A stretch of 64,000 bases of DNA, taken from Dicaeum eximium. Lineage: Eukaryota > Chordata > Aves > Passeriformes > Dicaeidae. The notes under the pieces are model-generated. The model saw only the letters and a list, made by a program, of their open reading frames with translations, was not told the origin of the DNA and made no database searches. This document shows, in pieces, positions 12,348 to 24,372 of this stretch. Where the stretch lies: assembly GCA_013396995.1 (NCBI GenBank), contig VWZP01001440.1:861629-925628 (forward strand), read 5' to 3'. The position numbers and the translations under genes were made by a program. How positions within the stretch are numbered: the stretch's first letter is position 1; every line of letters begins with the position of its first letter.

Positions 12348-15300
12348 GTTTTCTTGCAGGACAGAGTCTGGCAAGAATAGTCTTCCTCGGGTCTCTTGTT
12401 TCTCATGTCTGTTTAAGCATTGGCACAAATGCCCTTCAAGTTTTATCTGTCACTATTATGAAAACTCTTCTCCAGTTTCTGGTTTCACATTGCCTTTTAT
12501 TGTATTAACAAATAATAATTCAGCCAAAACAGCATACTCCCATGGTCTACCATTTTGGTGACCTGGACAAAAAACACCCATTTTAGCAAAAGTATAGTAG
12601 ACAAGGAGTAAAGTACAGTTCAGCAAGACTTTTTACAGTCCCCTCTGTTGGTTTTTTCCCTCCATTTTTTAAAAGGTATTTGGATTAATATTTTTTTAAA
12701 TGATTGCTGATCAGGGATGTTTCAGACCTGAACTGTATCCTGTAAAATGCTTTGACCCAGTGATCTCAGAGGGGAAGAGAAAAAGTGGCTGAAACCACCA
12801 GCAATCTCCAGCTGCATCTATGGCTTTGGACAAGTTTGCTCCAAACCCAAATGCTGACAGATCAGGGCCTGTGCTGTGCAATTTTTCATTCGATACTCTC
12901 CAGCTTTGATTTCTGGAGAGGGGAAAGGAAAGGGTGGGTCAAAGGATCAAAGGCAGCAGCTACATCCACACCCTCATGTTAAATCCAAACCCACTTGCTT
13001 TAGAATGTTAAAGAAGACATAGAGGAAAAATAGAAAAAATATAGGAGGAAAAGTAGAAGAAAAATTTTTGCAGAGGGAGAGGGAAAGGAGGGGATTTGAA
13101 GCTCATATTCCATTGAAAGTCCAGCTGTGCAAATGTAAACCTTACAGAACAACATAATTTTTTTTCCATTTTGGCATATACACCTCCTGTTGTGCTGCTG
13201 TCCAGAATGAAACAGGACTGGGAATTTTACCCAGTCCCTCTTGGTTCACTCTGGCAGAGTCGTAGTGGATCATTTGTCAGCATGGTGCCTTCTCAGTTGG
13301 CAAAGAGCAGACACAAAACAGAGGAGCATCACAAGATGTGACTGGAAGAAGTGAAGTTGCATTAACACTTTCTTCAGGGAGACTAAGCCAAGGAGTGGGT
13401 AGAGTGCTGGTGCTCTCCTCTGATACATGTCTAGATAGCCATCCTCTGGCTGATAGATAGCCTATGACTGTAGAAGTGTAGTCTGGGTTTACCCAGCCCA
13501 CAAATCCCATCTGCCTCTGGGGCACATGATCTCAAGCCTCTTCTAAAGTGGATTCTGGGGTGGGCTTGTTTGTCCAACACTGGTTGCCAAAAGAGCAGCT
13601 GGGAAATGCGGAGGCAGCTGGGCTGGGCATGGTGAATGTCCTTAAAGATTGATGTAGTAGAAGAGTGTAGTTCCAGACAGGAATCCAGACTGGAGGGATT
13701 TCAGGCCATTTGGTTGGCGTCAGGGTGGTTGTCTGACCTGGAGGGCATAGCTGGGAGAGGTGCCATGAGAATGGGCTTAAATAAGCCAGTACCCAAAAGT
13801 ATGGGACTGGCTGAGGGAGAAGGGCTGGAGAACAACCTGTGAACCCTGAGAAGCTTATCTAGATCAGCAAGAAATATCTGCTGCATCAGAGTAGCTTTGT
13901 CAAACAAAATTAATTTCCTTTGTAGCAGCCATTCATAGGGGCATCAGGAATTTTCCATGAGGACAGAAAGCGTTTATGGGATGAGTGACAGTTTGGAATA
14001 ATGGTATATATTTATATTTTTATATGTGTATACTAGGGATCACAGACCACTGTGCTATAATGTGGGCAAGTATGGGGCTGTTGTAAAGGGCTTTCAGATG
14101 CTTGCCACTAAACTTGGATTTGTCTTACCCAGACATTACTGCAACAGCTGTTACTGGGGACCATCCTGCCTTTAATGGAAGGGAGCCAGGAGATGGTTTG
14201 GCCAAGAGGGAGTCAGCTGGGAGTCTCCATCACTGTGTCAGGAGGAATAGAAAATGAAGCAGGTGGTGTGCCACGCTCCAAAGCTCTGAAAGAGCAACCA
14301 AAGCACTTTGGAAAGGACCTCTAAGGGTGCTGAAGTTAATCTGGTAGTGATGAACTATCATGAAGAAACTCTAGGGACATTCTTTAAGGGTCTGATTTCA
14401 TGGGTTGCACTATTGCCTCTTTTCTGTGTAGCTGGAATTGCTGTTCACCAATGAACTACCAGCAAAATATCGGGAAACCAAAATATTCTTTTGTCCTTTC
14501 AGCAAAAGTTGGCCAACCCAGACTCCTTTTTAGAAAAAGCAACTTCTGCTGGGACAGAAAGACTGCCAGTTCCCTGAAAACTTTGGGTTCTTGAGAGACA
14601 AATACTGAGAGAAACTGGTGTGGGATGGATTTCCTGCAAGGAGAGGGGATGTTCTTAAGATGTGATTCAAACTCTGCTCAAAAGTTTCTTTCCCATTGCT
14701 GTACTCTCTGTCATCCCTCAGTCATCCACCTTACTTCACTGGATTGTCCTCCAAGAGGATCATGTTCACAGTGCCCCCAGCATGAGCCCTCCTTTTTGCA
14801 GCTGAAGATACGAAAGCAAAACTGGTCCAGACTCCTTCCCTGGTGTGCTATCAATAGTTACACATCATATGAACTTAGTCTAGTAAACCACTTTCCTTTA
14901 ACAGTCATTGTCCAACTTTAAATTAAGTTGTAGAGAGTAATTTCTGGCAGAACCTTCCTTAAGAAGTTCTCCCAGTAGGAAGGTGGAACAATTTGTATTT
15001 TTTTTATCTCTCTTAATATTTGATGTTGTCTCTGAATTGATGCTGGTATGGGGCCTGGAGGGTGCTATTTGTCCTCATAGCTAGAACAGCAACCTAGTGA
15101 AACACATGCACATACACAGAGCAACTTACAAGTGTACTTCTGCTCCAGCCTGGAGGAATCTACCAGGAGTTCATTCTCAATGGCACTGTTCATTCTTTGA
15201 TCTCACTGATAAGTGCCAGCAAAGGAGGCCCCACTAGGGAAGATACTGAAAAAGCCTTATCTGATTGCATTTATTAATAAACTAGGTTGGATTTGAATGA

Positions 15301-15942
15301 TTCATCTAGGAGGGAATGCATCCCACTGCATAATCCACAGACCAAGACATGCTACCTTCACTTTCATGAGGTGAACTGTTCCAAAAGGTGTAGGAGAAAC
15401 AGCATGGAGAAGGGAGGATGGAGTTTGGAAACAATACACTAGCTGATGTGTAGCATTCAAGCATAACTGATAAGAGAGTAACAGCTGCTAAAATACCAGC
15501 AAGCACAGCAAAGGATGACCTATCTTGTACAGAGCCATGAGACACATTGCTCAGAGGAAAGCCTGGAACCAAGAAATGACTGCCTGGCATTAAGGTACTG
15601 GCATAGAGCCATTGGGTGTTAAGACCATGTGGGTTTAAAAGAACTTGCCCAGATGGCTTCTGCCCTATAACCAGCACAGTCATAAACAACATGTGCTATT
15701 TCCTCATCATCTATCACAGAGGCTTCCCTTGCCCAGAGAGAGCACAAGACTGATTATTCTTGGCTCATCTTTCCTTGCTGGACAAGAGCTCCCTAGTTCA
15801 CATTCTGATTTAGTAGAATTGGTCTTGTCATTCCCAGATTACTAGTTTAACTGCTCCATTAGGGGAACATCCAGGAACGGATGGGAAGAGGTTCCAAAAC
15901 TTGAGACTGAAAATTCACTGAAAATTCTGAGTGCAATTCTCC
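12348..15942. other. Non-coding, nothing recognised
   Basis: About 3.6 kb without a gene or transposon I can support. An AT-rich run of TATATTTATATTTTTATATG type lies near 14004-14032. Frames up to 128 codons (15306-15692 minus) have no domain and no plausible exon boundaries. Confidence 0.6.
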
Positions 15943-15957
15943 TTTTTTTTTTTTTTT
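15943..15957. repeat. T homopolymer (15 bases)
   Basis: An uninterrupted run of 15 T. No element body is recognisable on the side where a reverse-strand poly-A tail would attach, so it is listed as a simple homopolymer. Confidence 0.9.
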
Positions 15958-17149
15958 GGTCTCAGTAAAAGTTCGAACCATATTTGATGCAATGTCGGCT
16001 TCACAAGGTCATTGGCTCCAAGGTCCAATTCCCAAGCCAAAGGTTCCTTTGGTAATGTGAACCACTGTGCATTGCCTCTCCCATTTGTTTTGCTGTTTGC
16101 ATCTTCAACGAAAAGGAGTTAAGTTAAAGAAAAATGCACAAGAAAAATGAAGCATGTTCAGTCAGGGAAAACCCATGGCACATCTGTTCCTTTAGTTGTC
16201 AACATTACGAATATGTGAGACTTCCAAAGCCAAAATCTCACATCAACCTTGATAATTACATCAACAGCAGGGAAGCACCTCCAGCAATAAAGGAGATCAA
16301 TGTTCTTGATTGCTGGAATTCTAATAATTTGTTTTTAATTTTGTCGGTATTTAAGCAGATAAAAAGAAACAAAGATTCTCTGCTGGATCTTTGCCTTGGA
16401 ACAACTATTTGTCTCGTTCTGTTTACCTGAGGCTAAAAAGTTCCTTTCTTCACCTCTGTCTAGGTGGTATCTCTAAAGACAGAGTTCCTTGAACCAATAC
16501 AAGTGAGCAAAAGGACTTCATTCGAAATCTCATGCAGGCAAGGAGTATCTTGTGGATTTCCAGATGCTGTCTGTTAGATCATAAACAAGTGCTGCTTTAC
16601 AGTTCCAATAGTGCAGTGCTGCTCATCTTTGCCTACAAAAGCAGGGACCCAAAATATCCTCAAAGGTTTTGCCTCTCCAGAAAGTGCAGTGTTAAACAGA
16701 CACACGCCCCCAAAGACTCTTTATAACATGACTGAAAAAATACATTCTACTACACCACTTTGTTATTTCTTCTTTGAGTAGTCACAGCCATATTTGTTCA
16801 AAAACATTCTTTTAATGGTCAGAGCAAGAAATGGAACCTGGTTTGGAATGACCATTTCAAACCTAACTTCAAGTACAAATAACAAAGCTCCAGCCACACT
16901 AAATTCAGTCTAGCTATATGATTAAAGAGCACTTACAATTGCATGGGTTAGAAGTAGAAGCAGTGTTAGACACTTAAAATTAGGATAAATTTGATATCGT
17001 TTTGTTGACAGATTTGAACCTGACAAAATTATCTATCTACATATTTTCCACTAGTGGCTACCTTCCAGAAGAGATAATAGATAGGAAACATCAAGCCCAA
17101 AGTTGATGCTACAGTAAGCTGTAAGCAAAAGGGCGTTCTAATTGAAAGC
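15958..17149. other. Non-coding, nothing recognised
   Basis: Unique-looking AT-leaning sequence. A GTTCGAACC at 15971-15979 resembles a polymerase III B box, but no tRNA-like fold surrounds it. No gene or mobile element was recognised. Confidence 0.55.
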
Positions 17150-17500
17150 ATTTCCATACCGTGGGCACTGCTGAGTGGCTGCCATATTAATTATATGATC
17201 CCTTCTTCTAAAGCAATCTTCCACTTGGATACCAAGTTTAACTCCTGCCAAGAGGTCTCTGAAATGTCATCAACAATTGTGTTTTCTGACAAAAAGATAA
17301 AGTTAACTAATTGTAAGCACCCTTTGCTGGTGAACTTAAAAAAACCCCACTGGCTTCTCTTCCTGGAGAGACGGCAAATAACGTGGGTCATGTGCATTAA
17401 TATTTTTGCACTGACATAACTTTGGCACACGTCTTGGGCACTTGCCAAGGTGCCACCTGGAACCGACAGCATAGATTGAACACAACACAGAGCAACAGTC
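17150..17500. promoter_or_regulatory. Possible conserved non-coding element
   Basis: The segment has the texture of constrained non-coding DNA. TAATTA-type homeodomain cores (ATTAATTATAT near 17187, GTTAACTAATTG near 17302, GCATTAATATT near 17396) are mixed with non-repetitive moderate-complexity sequence. No transposon signature is visible. The overlapping minus-strand frame (17336-17824, 162 codons) is the longest in the window but has a shuffled-looking Cys- and Arg-rich composition and no domain. Regulatory function is inferred only; no conservation data were available. Confidence 0.2.
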
Positions 17501-20067
17501 ATATAAAATTAAATCACAATCCAGCCCCAGTGCCTTACCTCTGGGAAAGGGACATAGGGCATATCTGGGGTAGAAGCATAGAAAACAAGGCAGATATAGC
17601 ATGATCCTCCTCTTAACAGTCCTGTGTAACAGTCCATGGCATCTGTATGATTTAAACTCATCTGGTACTAAAGGTCCTATCCTCATGTGCCTTGATTTCC
17701 ATTTGTCAAAACTGTATTTGTGGAATTGAAATCCCGGATCACTACCTTTCATTAGTGACATAGCAAAGAAGCAGTTTATCTGGTAACAGAGAGCCACTTT
17801 AACCACAGCCAGGATTGTTGTCACCCAAACAGATTAGTGGTTAATAATAGATTGATATAGCAATCCACAACTTCATTTTACTGAGGTAAATTGAAGGTAA
17901 TTTGACTAAGGTAATTTTTCACCTCTGCTTTCATTTGAATCAGGCATTTATTTGCCAGGCATGTGGTAGCATAACATAGATGTTTTATGATTGAACCAAG
18001 GCCAATTTCACATCCAGATGGTAGCAGCAGTGCTCTGGCAATGTGTGCAGTCTCCTCAAAAAAAGCAAAGGCTTTAAATTTCCAGGAGAATCTGTCTTCC
18101 ATTTTTTTCCCAGCAGCAATGGGCATCTCCAGATTTAGAAAATTCAGCACATCTTTGCAATTGTCAATACATCTTTAGCCTCTTCCCTTTTTTATCCCTC
18201 TTTTAAACATGCATCCACATTCATGAAATCACCACTTCTTCGAAATTTTCTTCTGAAAATCTGGATCACTGACTGTGTGTCTGCAAAACATTCCTCTGTA
18301 GGAGTGGATATTAAAAAAAAGTACAAACTGTTTTGGTTACCCTTTGTTGAATTGCTTCCTCATGGGGACATAGCTTCCACAGACATTGAAATTCTCTATA
18401 AGGGACTGCCCCATTTGGTGCTGGTTTGCACAAGCACTTGATTTTAAAATATGAGGAAAGGATGTCTTACAGGACAATGTTACAGCTCTCATGAAAAGAG
18501 CTAGCCTAGTGTATTTTTGGCGAAGGGATAAAAGAAAGAAGGGGCAGTTACATTACTTTTCTGTGATAGCAATGCCCCTGCCATTATGTTTCTTATCAAC
18601 TTTCAGCCCCTCCCCACAAACTGTTAAACCACTTATAGCTACAAGAAGGCTTTTTACCCACTAATCTTTCCTCATTTTCAGTAATTTTCCTATAATCATT
18701 CAGGGCTAGAGATGGCTAAGAGGACACTGTGCCGTCCTGGCTAGCTCAGCCTTCAAAAGCTGTCATTTTAGTCCTATCTCGCACACCAGGCTGGTGATAT
18801 TGTGCCAAGCTGTTTCCTCCTCTGGAAAATAAATGAAATTATTTTGGAATATCCTTGGCAAGTCTGTTGTACTATCTGCTGACACAGCACAATGTATAAG
18901 AGCTGGACAATATTATGATTATTGCTATTATTCTTAACAATGTATGAGAGCTGATTTGCAATCCCTCTACCTTTCCCTTTTCCTTTTTATGGAGGAGGTA
19001 GAAATCAGCAGGTGGTGGGATACACAGGATTTATTTTTTATTAATGACCTTTTTCAAAACATCCACAATTTTTTATTTCCTTTTCTAAAATGCATATGAG
19101 GACAAATCAAAATCTTCAGCACTATTTTTGAATGGGTTTCTACATTTATTTTTATTTTATTCCTTTCACTGTCTTTCTACCACCTCCTTAACAAAGACAG
19201 AAATGAATGGAATTCCATTTTGGAAAGGCATGAGAAACAGATGCAAACATGTGTGCATTAGGCAAGACATTCTCTGAAACCTCTCCTATTGGAAGAGCAG
19301 ATTTAGGAAGATATTTGATGCTGGTAGCCTGTTGAATTGCTACCAAAGGCACTGCAGGATCACTGTCCGTCAAGCTATATGAATAAGCAAGTAAGTATCT
19401 CACAAGTAAATATATATGTAAAAAAATGTGTGTATATACATTCCTCAGAGCAGAATTGCAAAGCTGGAATTAGAATAAATGGTTTCTCTATGTCCCCTTT
19501 TCAGCTGTATTTCCTGATTTAATAAGCTTGATACTATTTACAGAGTTTTTTGGGACAGTTCTCTGGATCTCAACACCTCCTTTCCCTGCATTTTAATAGG
19601 ATCTGAGTCCAGACTTAGATAAGGCTATTGTAGGATTTCTGTTAAGCCTGTAGAACTCGTGAGCCCTTTTAATTCTCTTTTGACAGTTTGTGGAGCTTCT
19701 TGACAAAAAGGCACCACATGACACCATATTCAAGGCTGAGCAGGAAACAGACCTTTCTATGGGGACTTTTTTCCCCTTTTCCCTCACAAGCTCAAGTCCA
19801 TCCTCTGGGAAGACATATATGTGGGACTCATCTATGTCTTCTTCATCTCTTCCACCACTGGCCCCAACAACAGGTGGAGATGTTCTTCACAAAGTGGTCA
19901 GAGAGCTGTTGTCTCCATGGTTTTCCCCAGCAGTGTGATGCCTTGTCAGTATCAAGGTGAGGGCATCATCCTCTATCTGCTTTGGAGTGAGAAGAAAAAC
20001 CTTGAACAGCTCTCATCACCTGCTCTCAGCTTCTACAAGTGCTTGTACGAGCTGTGAGGAGCTGGAG
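17501..20067. other. Non-coding, nothing recognised
   Basis: No supported gene. An imperfect duplication AATGTATAAGAGCTG / AATGTATGAGAGCTG lies about 50 bases apart near 18891 and 18940. Three overlapping plus-strand frames at 19.69-20.06 kb have serine-rich low-complexity translations and no recognised domain. Confidence 0.55.
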
Positions 20068-20150
20068 AGTCAGTCCTTTCCTCTGCCTCAATTTCCTCAC
20101 CTCAATACCTTGTACCTCTCCCAGACCTGTTGTAACAAAATTATATAATT
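20068..20150 (+). mobile_element. MIR-like SINE relic
   Basis: The order AGTCAGTCCTTTCCTCTGCC, CTCAATTTCCTCACCTCAAT, then TACCTCTCCCAGACCTGTTG follows the 3' half of the MIR family (AGTCACTTAACCTCTCTG, CCTCAGTTTCCTCATCTGTA, TACCTACCTCATAGGGTTGT). MIR is a tRNA-derived SINE whose relics occur in mammals and, at low copy, in birds and reptiles. The tRNA-derived head is not recognisable. Confidence 0.6.
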
Positions 20151-20499
20151 GTAATAATTTTCTGTGATGTGACTGTCTCTATTATTAGAAAAGTTCTAAT
20201 TTTCAGCTGGGCTCTATTTTCTAAGCTCCAAAGAGCAGTTGTGGTGTGGCATGTGTTTTCTTACCTTGCTTAAATGTTCTTATACAGGACCATAAGATAA
20301 AAAGCATGATTCTGGTACAGAAGGACAGCACAGATTTTGCATTTAAATCTGATCTTCAGCCATATGTGGGAAACAGGTTACATGTTCCAACAGACAGTAG
20401 CATAACCTTTAGTCCCTTCCCTGGTGCCTTTTCCTGCCTGAATTTAACTTTAAATGATACTGGCTAGCAATATCCACCAGGAGACGCTAAAGTAATCTG

Positions 20500-20830
20500 A
20501 GATCCTGGGGCACATGGAAGCCCTGATCACACCCTGCGTGTCCCGATCCTGCCCCTCCTTGCAGCCCAGGCAGGCACGGAGCTGCACAAGTGGCGACCAC
20601 GGAGAGCGGTGAGATCCTCCTGCCTCCAGGGATGCTGGTTCCATTTGCTGGTCCAGGGAATGCAGCCCCCATCCCTTCCAGCCCCAGCACAGGGCACGGG
20701 TGTAGGTGACAATGATGTTAATGTCACTCCTTTGCCTGTGTGGGCTTTGTGGCCCGAGGGCTGTGACAAGGAGGAGTGTGTGTGTCTGGCACGCTGGGAG
20801 AGGGAGGCAGCTCCAGGCACAGGCGTGATG
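20500..20830. other. Local GC-rich patch
   Basis: This is visibly richer in G, C and CpG than its surroundings, with several CpGs between 20528 and 20610 and again near 20690-20800. A 155-codon minus-strand frame (20527-20994) crosses it. Its Pro, Ser, Arg and Gly content simply mirrors the base composition, and no domain is seen. It could be a small orphan CpG patch, a distal regulatory element or a remnant of a GC-rich insertion. No promoter elements could be assigned. Confidence 0.5.
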
Positions 20831-23800
20831 ACAGTGGATGGTGAAATCATTAGCCCAGGATTATAGTGAGAGATGGGGCCTGAGCCACAAGAGCAGAATC
20901 TGTATCCAAAGCTCAGGGGTGGTGGGGTTGGGCTTGGGGCCATCTCATACTCAAACTTCAGTGCAGAATTCAGCAAAAGACACACTAGGCCCAAGGGAGA
21001 AAAAACAACTTATTCACACACACAGATTAGCTGTGGAGGGGGATGCAGGGAAACACCTGCCAAGTACACTGTTTAAATATTAATGATCTCCTCTAATTTT
21101 TACAATTTTTCTTTTCTTTTTTTTTTTTTTTTCTCAGTGGGAAAGCCCCTCCCTGCTTTTACATCAGATCTGGTGCCTTTATTTCCTTCTCAATGAGATA
21201 TTCTATCCCTCTCCAGCACATTGAACAATGGGTCTCTGCCATGCAACAATCACAGTGACACAGCACTGCCATCCCTGCCTTGGAGAGCAAATGTCCAGCC
21301 TGTCTTGGAAAGGGCAAACTGTCTGCCAAGGCAAAGGAAGCTGCAGTCTGATTCACAGCTAGGGTACCTAAATTCAGACCGCACTGGAGGAAAAAAAAAA
21401 GAAAAGAAAAATAAAAATAAAGGTCACCTTTAGATTTCAATCAAGATTAGAATTTCCCAGGTTTATGCTTGTTTTAATAAGGGGGCTGAATCAGACTGCT
21501 AAGCTGAAACTTCCTAGGCCACTGGGGATATTACAGCTTTGGAGTAAAATTTTGCTAAAGGTCCCACAGGTTTGAATTCTTTTCCAGCTATAGTTCAATT
21601 TTTCTGTTTGAACAACCCACCAGTGAAGGTCATGGCCAGTTAATATCATGACTGGTTCTGTGCTTTGTGACAGTGTCTCTTGCAGTGTTTAGGGAAGAAG
21701 GTTTAGAAGACTGGGTAGTCAGGGGTGAGGCTTGAACACTAGTGCAGCCCTAGCAAACCATGATAAACCAGAACTGTTCTGTCTTGCCTCATTTGTTGAA
21801 GATTAATTTTAATTTTAATTTTATGTTTGCTAGCTAGGATGCTCCTTGTTTTATGCCTTTGCAGAGATTGTTTCAATGGCCATTTGAAGCAAAGAAAGTT
21901 CATGGTAGACAGAATCTACTGAAAACCATCTATGAGACATGCTCACTTGTAGTACTTTGATACTTTCATTCTCCTGGACAGAAGTTCACCCTCCTGAGGA
22001 CAAAGGTCTGTGTGAAAAAAGGAGCTTTTCTCCCGGGCCATTAAAATGAAGCTGGACTGCTACAAGGATGCTACAACCTTTTCCACTTTGATCTTTACCT
22101 ACTGGTTATAAACTGGTGGAGGATTTGTGCCTTGGAGGTTTAGGATTGCTGCTGTGGATGTTTTGATCTCTCTCTCAAGGGAATAAGCTGCCAACATAAG
22201 AGCAATTATTGCCATAACTATCCCCATCCAGAGGAACCCTTCTCTAATACCAGTGCATGCCTGGAGAAGAGCATGACAATCCTGTAGTAATATTTCCTCT
22301 GTTCTTGCAGTTTCAAGTCACATGGATTACTTTGTATGTAACGTCTTTCCATGGATTTCTCCCTCATGAACTGATCCAATCACTTGAAGAATGTGGTCTC
22401 CTGAGACCTCAGGGCACAACTGAGTTACCTGTTGTGAGAGAAGCCACCTTGTTTTGTGTTTTAATCCTGCATCCTACTAGTTTAACTTGATACCTGCCCA
22501 GCTTCTCCTTCCCAGCATGAGTTGCACACAGCCAAAAAAAAAAATGTCCCTTGGGACTGGGGTCAACTGTGGAGGTAACCTCCTTTCCTGAACTCCAGTG
22601 GAAAATTTTCCCCAGGGTGCTTCTAAGCTGTGATGAGTTCACAGAGTCCCATAGGCTTGGATCAGAGGCAGGGCTTGGATCACACAGGGGCTGAGTGTGT
22701 GATAATGTACGGGCAGGGCTGGGCTGGCACAACAACGTGGACACTTACACTGTCTGCTAATAAATCTATTTGAACATGACCTCCAGGCAATTTCTATTCT
22801 CACCAGGAAGACATATTTGCTGGGGCTGTTTTTATTTTTTTTAGTAAATAAATTGATACAGCCCAGATTTTGACCTTTTACAGAGTTAAAATGTAAACCA
22901 GCACCCAGAGAACCTAGAAAGGATGAAAGATATGGGAAGACATCTTTGCAAAATACAAAGACATTTATTTTCCAACTAAGCAACTAAGCTTTAAGGTTTT
23001 GTGGACTATATGACAACACTAATTGGCAAGCACTAATTGGCAAATTTAGAAACTAATCCTGCAATGCAGAAGTAAAATAGCCATTCAGTAATAATCCCTC
23101 TTGGAACAAAGACAGGAAATTCAATCTTTGCAGATTCCAAAGTTAGACAGAGGCCATGGGTTTCATGAACAGCTTCTCCAGGGATTGCATTTGTAAACCA
23201 TAAACAGATTAAGAAAACCCACTCCTGCAAAATAGCATCATCACAGTGAATTTTCCCCTTACTTAAATCCTATCTGCATTTATGCTGTAAAATCTCCAAA
23301 AGTCGTGGTAGGATTGGAATATTCTTTCAATGCAATGTTTTGCTTGATCAAGCAAAGAAGGGATGAGAAAAAGAAAGGAGCTAAACAGAGATAATGCCTG
23401 CAAAACAAATAAATGACAATATTTTGCAGGAAGATTTGCAGGAAGAAGACTAAAAGGAGACTTGACAGGAATGTTTAAATACTGTTGGTTTTAACCCAGT
23501 GGAGAAAAAACTGCTAAAAAACTATAGTCTCTGTATTCTTCATGGAGGGTGAACAACTTGGAGTTCCCTAAAATGAGTGAAAAATCATCGAGGTCAAACT
23601 TGAACTTGCTGTGAGCTTAGAGGTGAAAAATTTAAGCCTGTTTTCACAATCAAAAAAGAAGCAAAAAGACAAAAGAAAAAAAAATAAAAGGAGAAAATTC
23701 CTTTGTCAGGTCACTTTCTAGCCGCCCTTAAGGTCATTTTATCGTAATGGTTCTTCTACTGATGTGGACACCTGCTCAGTCAGAACTGTGCTGAGCTCAC

Positions 23801-24315
23801 TAATTCATTTCACAGCATCACTGGTAGGAAGTTATCTGTAATAAAGTCCAGGCCATGTGCATGCAGATGATTTTTTTAGTCACTATGACTTTGGGGATGA
23901 TGAGTTACAAACTTTTTGGTTGTTTTTTTGGCTAAAAGCAGTTGTTGCAGCAAGAGTACCTGGTTAATAAACTGTCTGGTTTAGCAGGGGGATGCAGACA
24001 TCATACACATGGTGACCCAGATTTTTTGAGATATATTTAGGTATCCGAATTTTATTAATTTCAGATGGAGTGAGACCTCCTGAACCCTCTAAGCACTATG
24101 CCATTTTCCCATCATATTGTAGAGCATTATTCTTCAGGTTCTCACTCAGCTAACATCTCTTTAGTATCCTCCTTGGTTCCTTACTCCTAAGATTTACTGA
24201 ATATAGAGAGTTGGTCTGACTTGTTTTCCTTTTAGAGAAAATACTTTGGTCTTTTTGTTGGCCTTTTTTGATAGCCTGTGTGTCTAGCAACAAAGCAAGA
24301 AAAAGGCAAGGAAGT
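20831..24315. other. Non-coding, with homopolymer and small duplications
   Basis: No supported gene. A 16-base T run at 21117-21132 is followed by CTCAG, which makes a good splice-acceptor look-alike but opens onto no recognised exon. Two small exact tandem duplications occur: a 13-base unit at 23017-23029 and 23031-23043, and a 12-base unit at 23423-23434 and 23435-23446. A-rich sequence lies at 21389-21422. Confidence 0.6.
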
Positions 24316-24372
24316 GTTATCATGCCCATTTTAAGAAACTGAGGCAGAGCAAGGGAGAGAATGAGAGAGGAA
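24316..24372 (-). mobile_element. MIR-like SINE relic, antisense
   Basis: The plus strand reads TTATCATGCCCATTTTAAGA then AACTGAGGCAGAGCAAGGGA. This is the antisense of the conserved MIR core (CCCATTTTACAGATGAGGAA, ACTGAGGCACAGAGAGG). The following 70 bases may continue the element (GTCACGTGAAGACCACAGAG against the usual GTCACACAGC region) but are too diverged to delimit. Confidence 0.6.

Noticed and set aside
15971..15979. GTTCGAACC as a tRNA or SINE B box
   Set aside because: No A box at the right distance and no acceptor or anticodon stem could be paired around it.
17336..17824. Longest open frame (162 codons, minus) as a gene
   Set aside because: A frame of this length is expected in six-frame reading of 64 kb. 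There is no domain, the composition is rich in Cys, Arg and Tyr in a shuffled-looking way, and no splice sites fit.
20527..20994. 155-codon minus-strand frame as a gene
   Set aside because: Its Pro, Ser, Arg and Gly bias follows the local GC-rich patch. No recognisable domain.
21117..21137. T16-CTCAG as a splice acceptor
   Set aside because: No open, recognisable exon follows. More likely a homopolymer coincidence.
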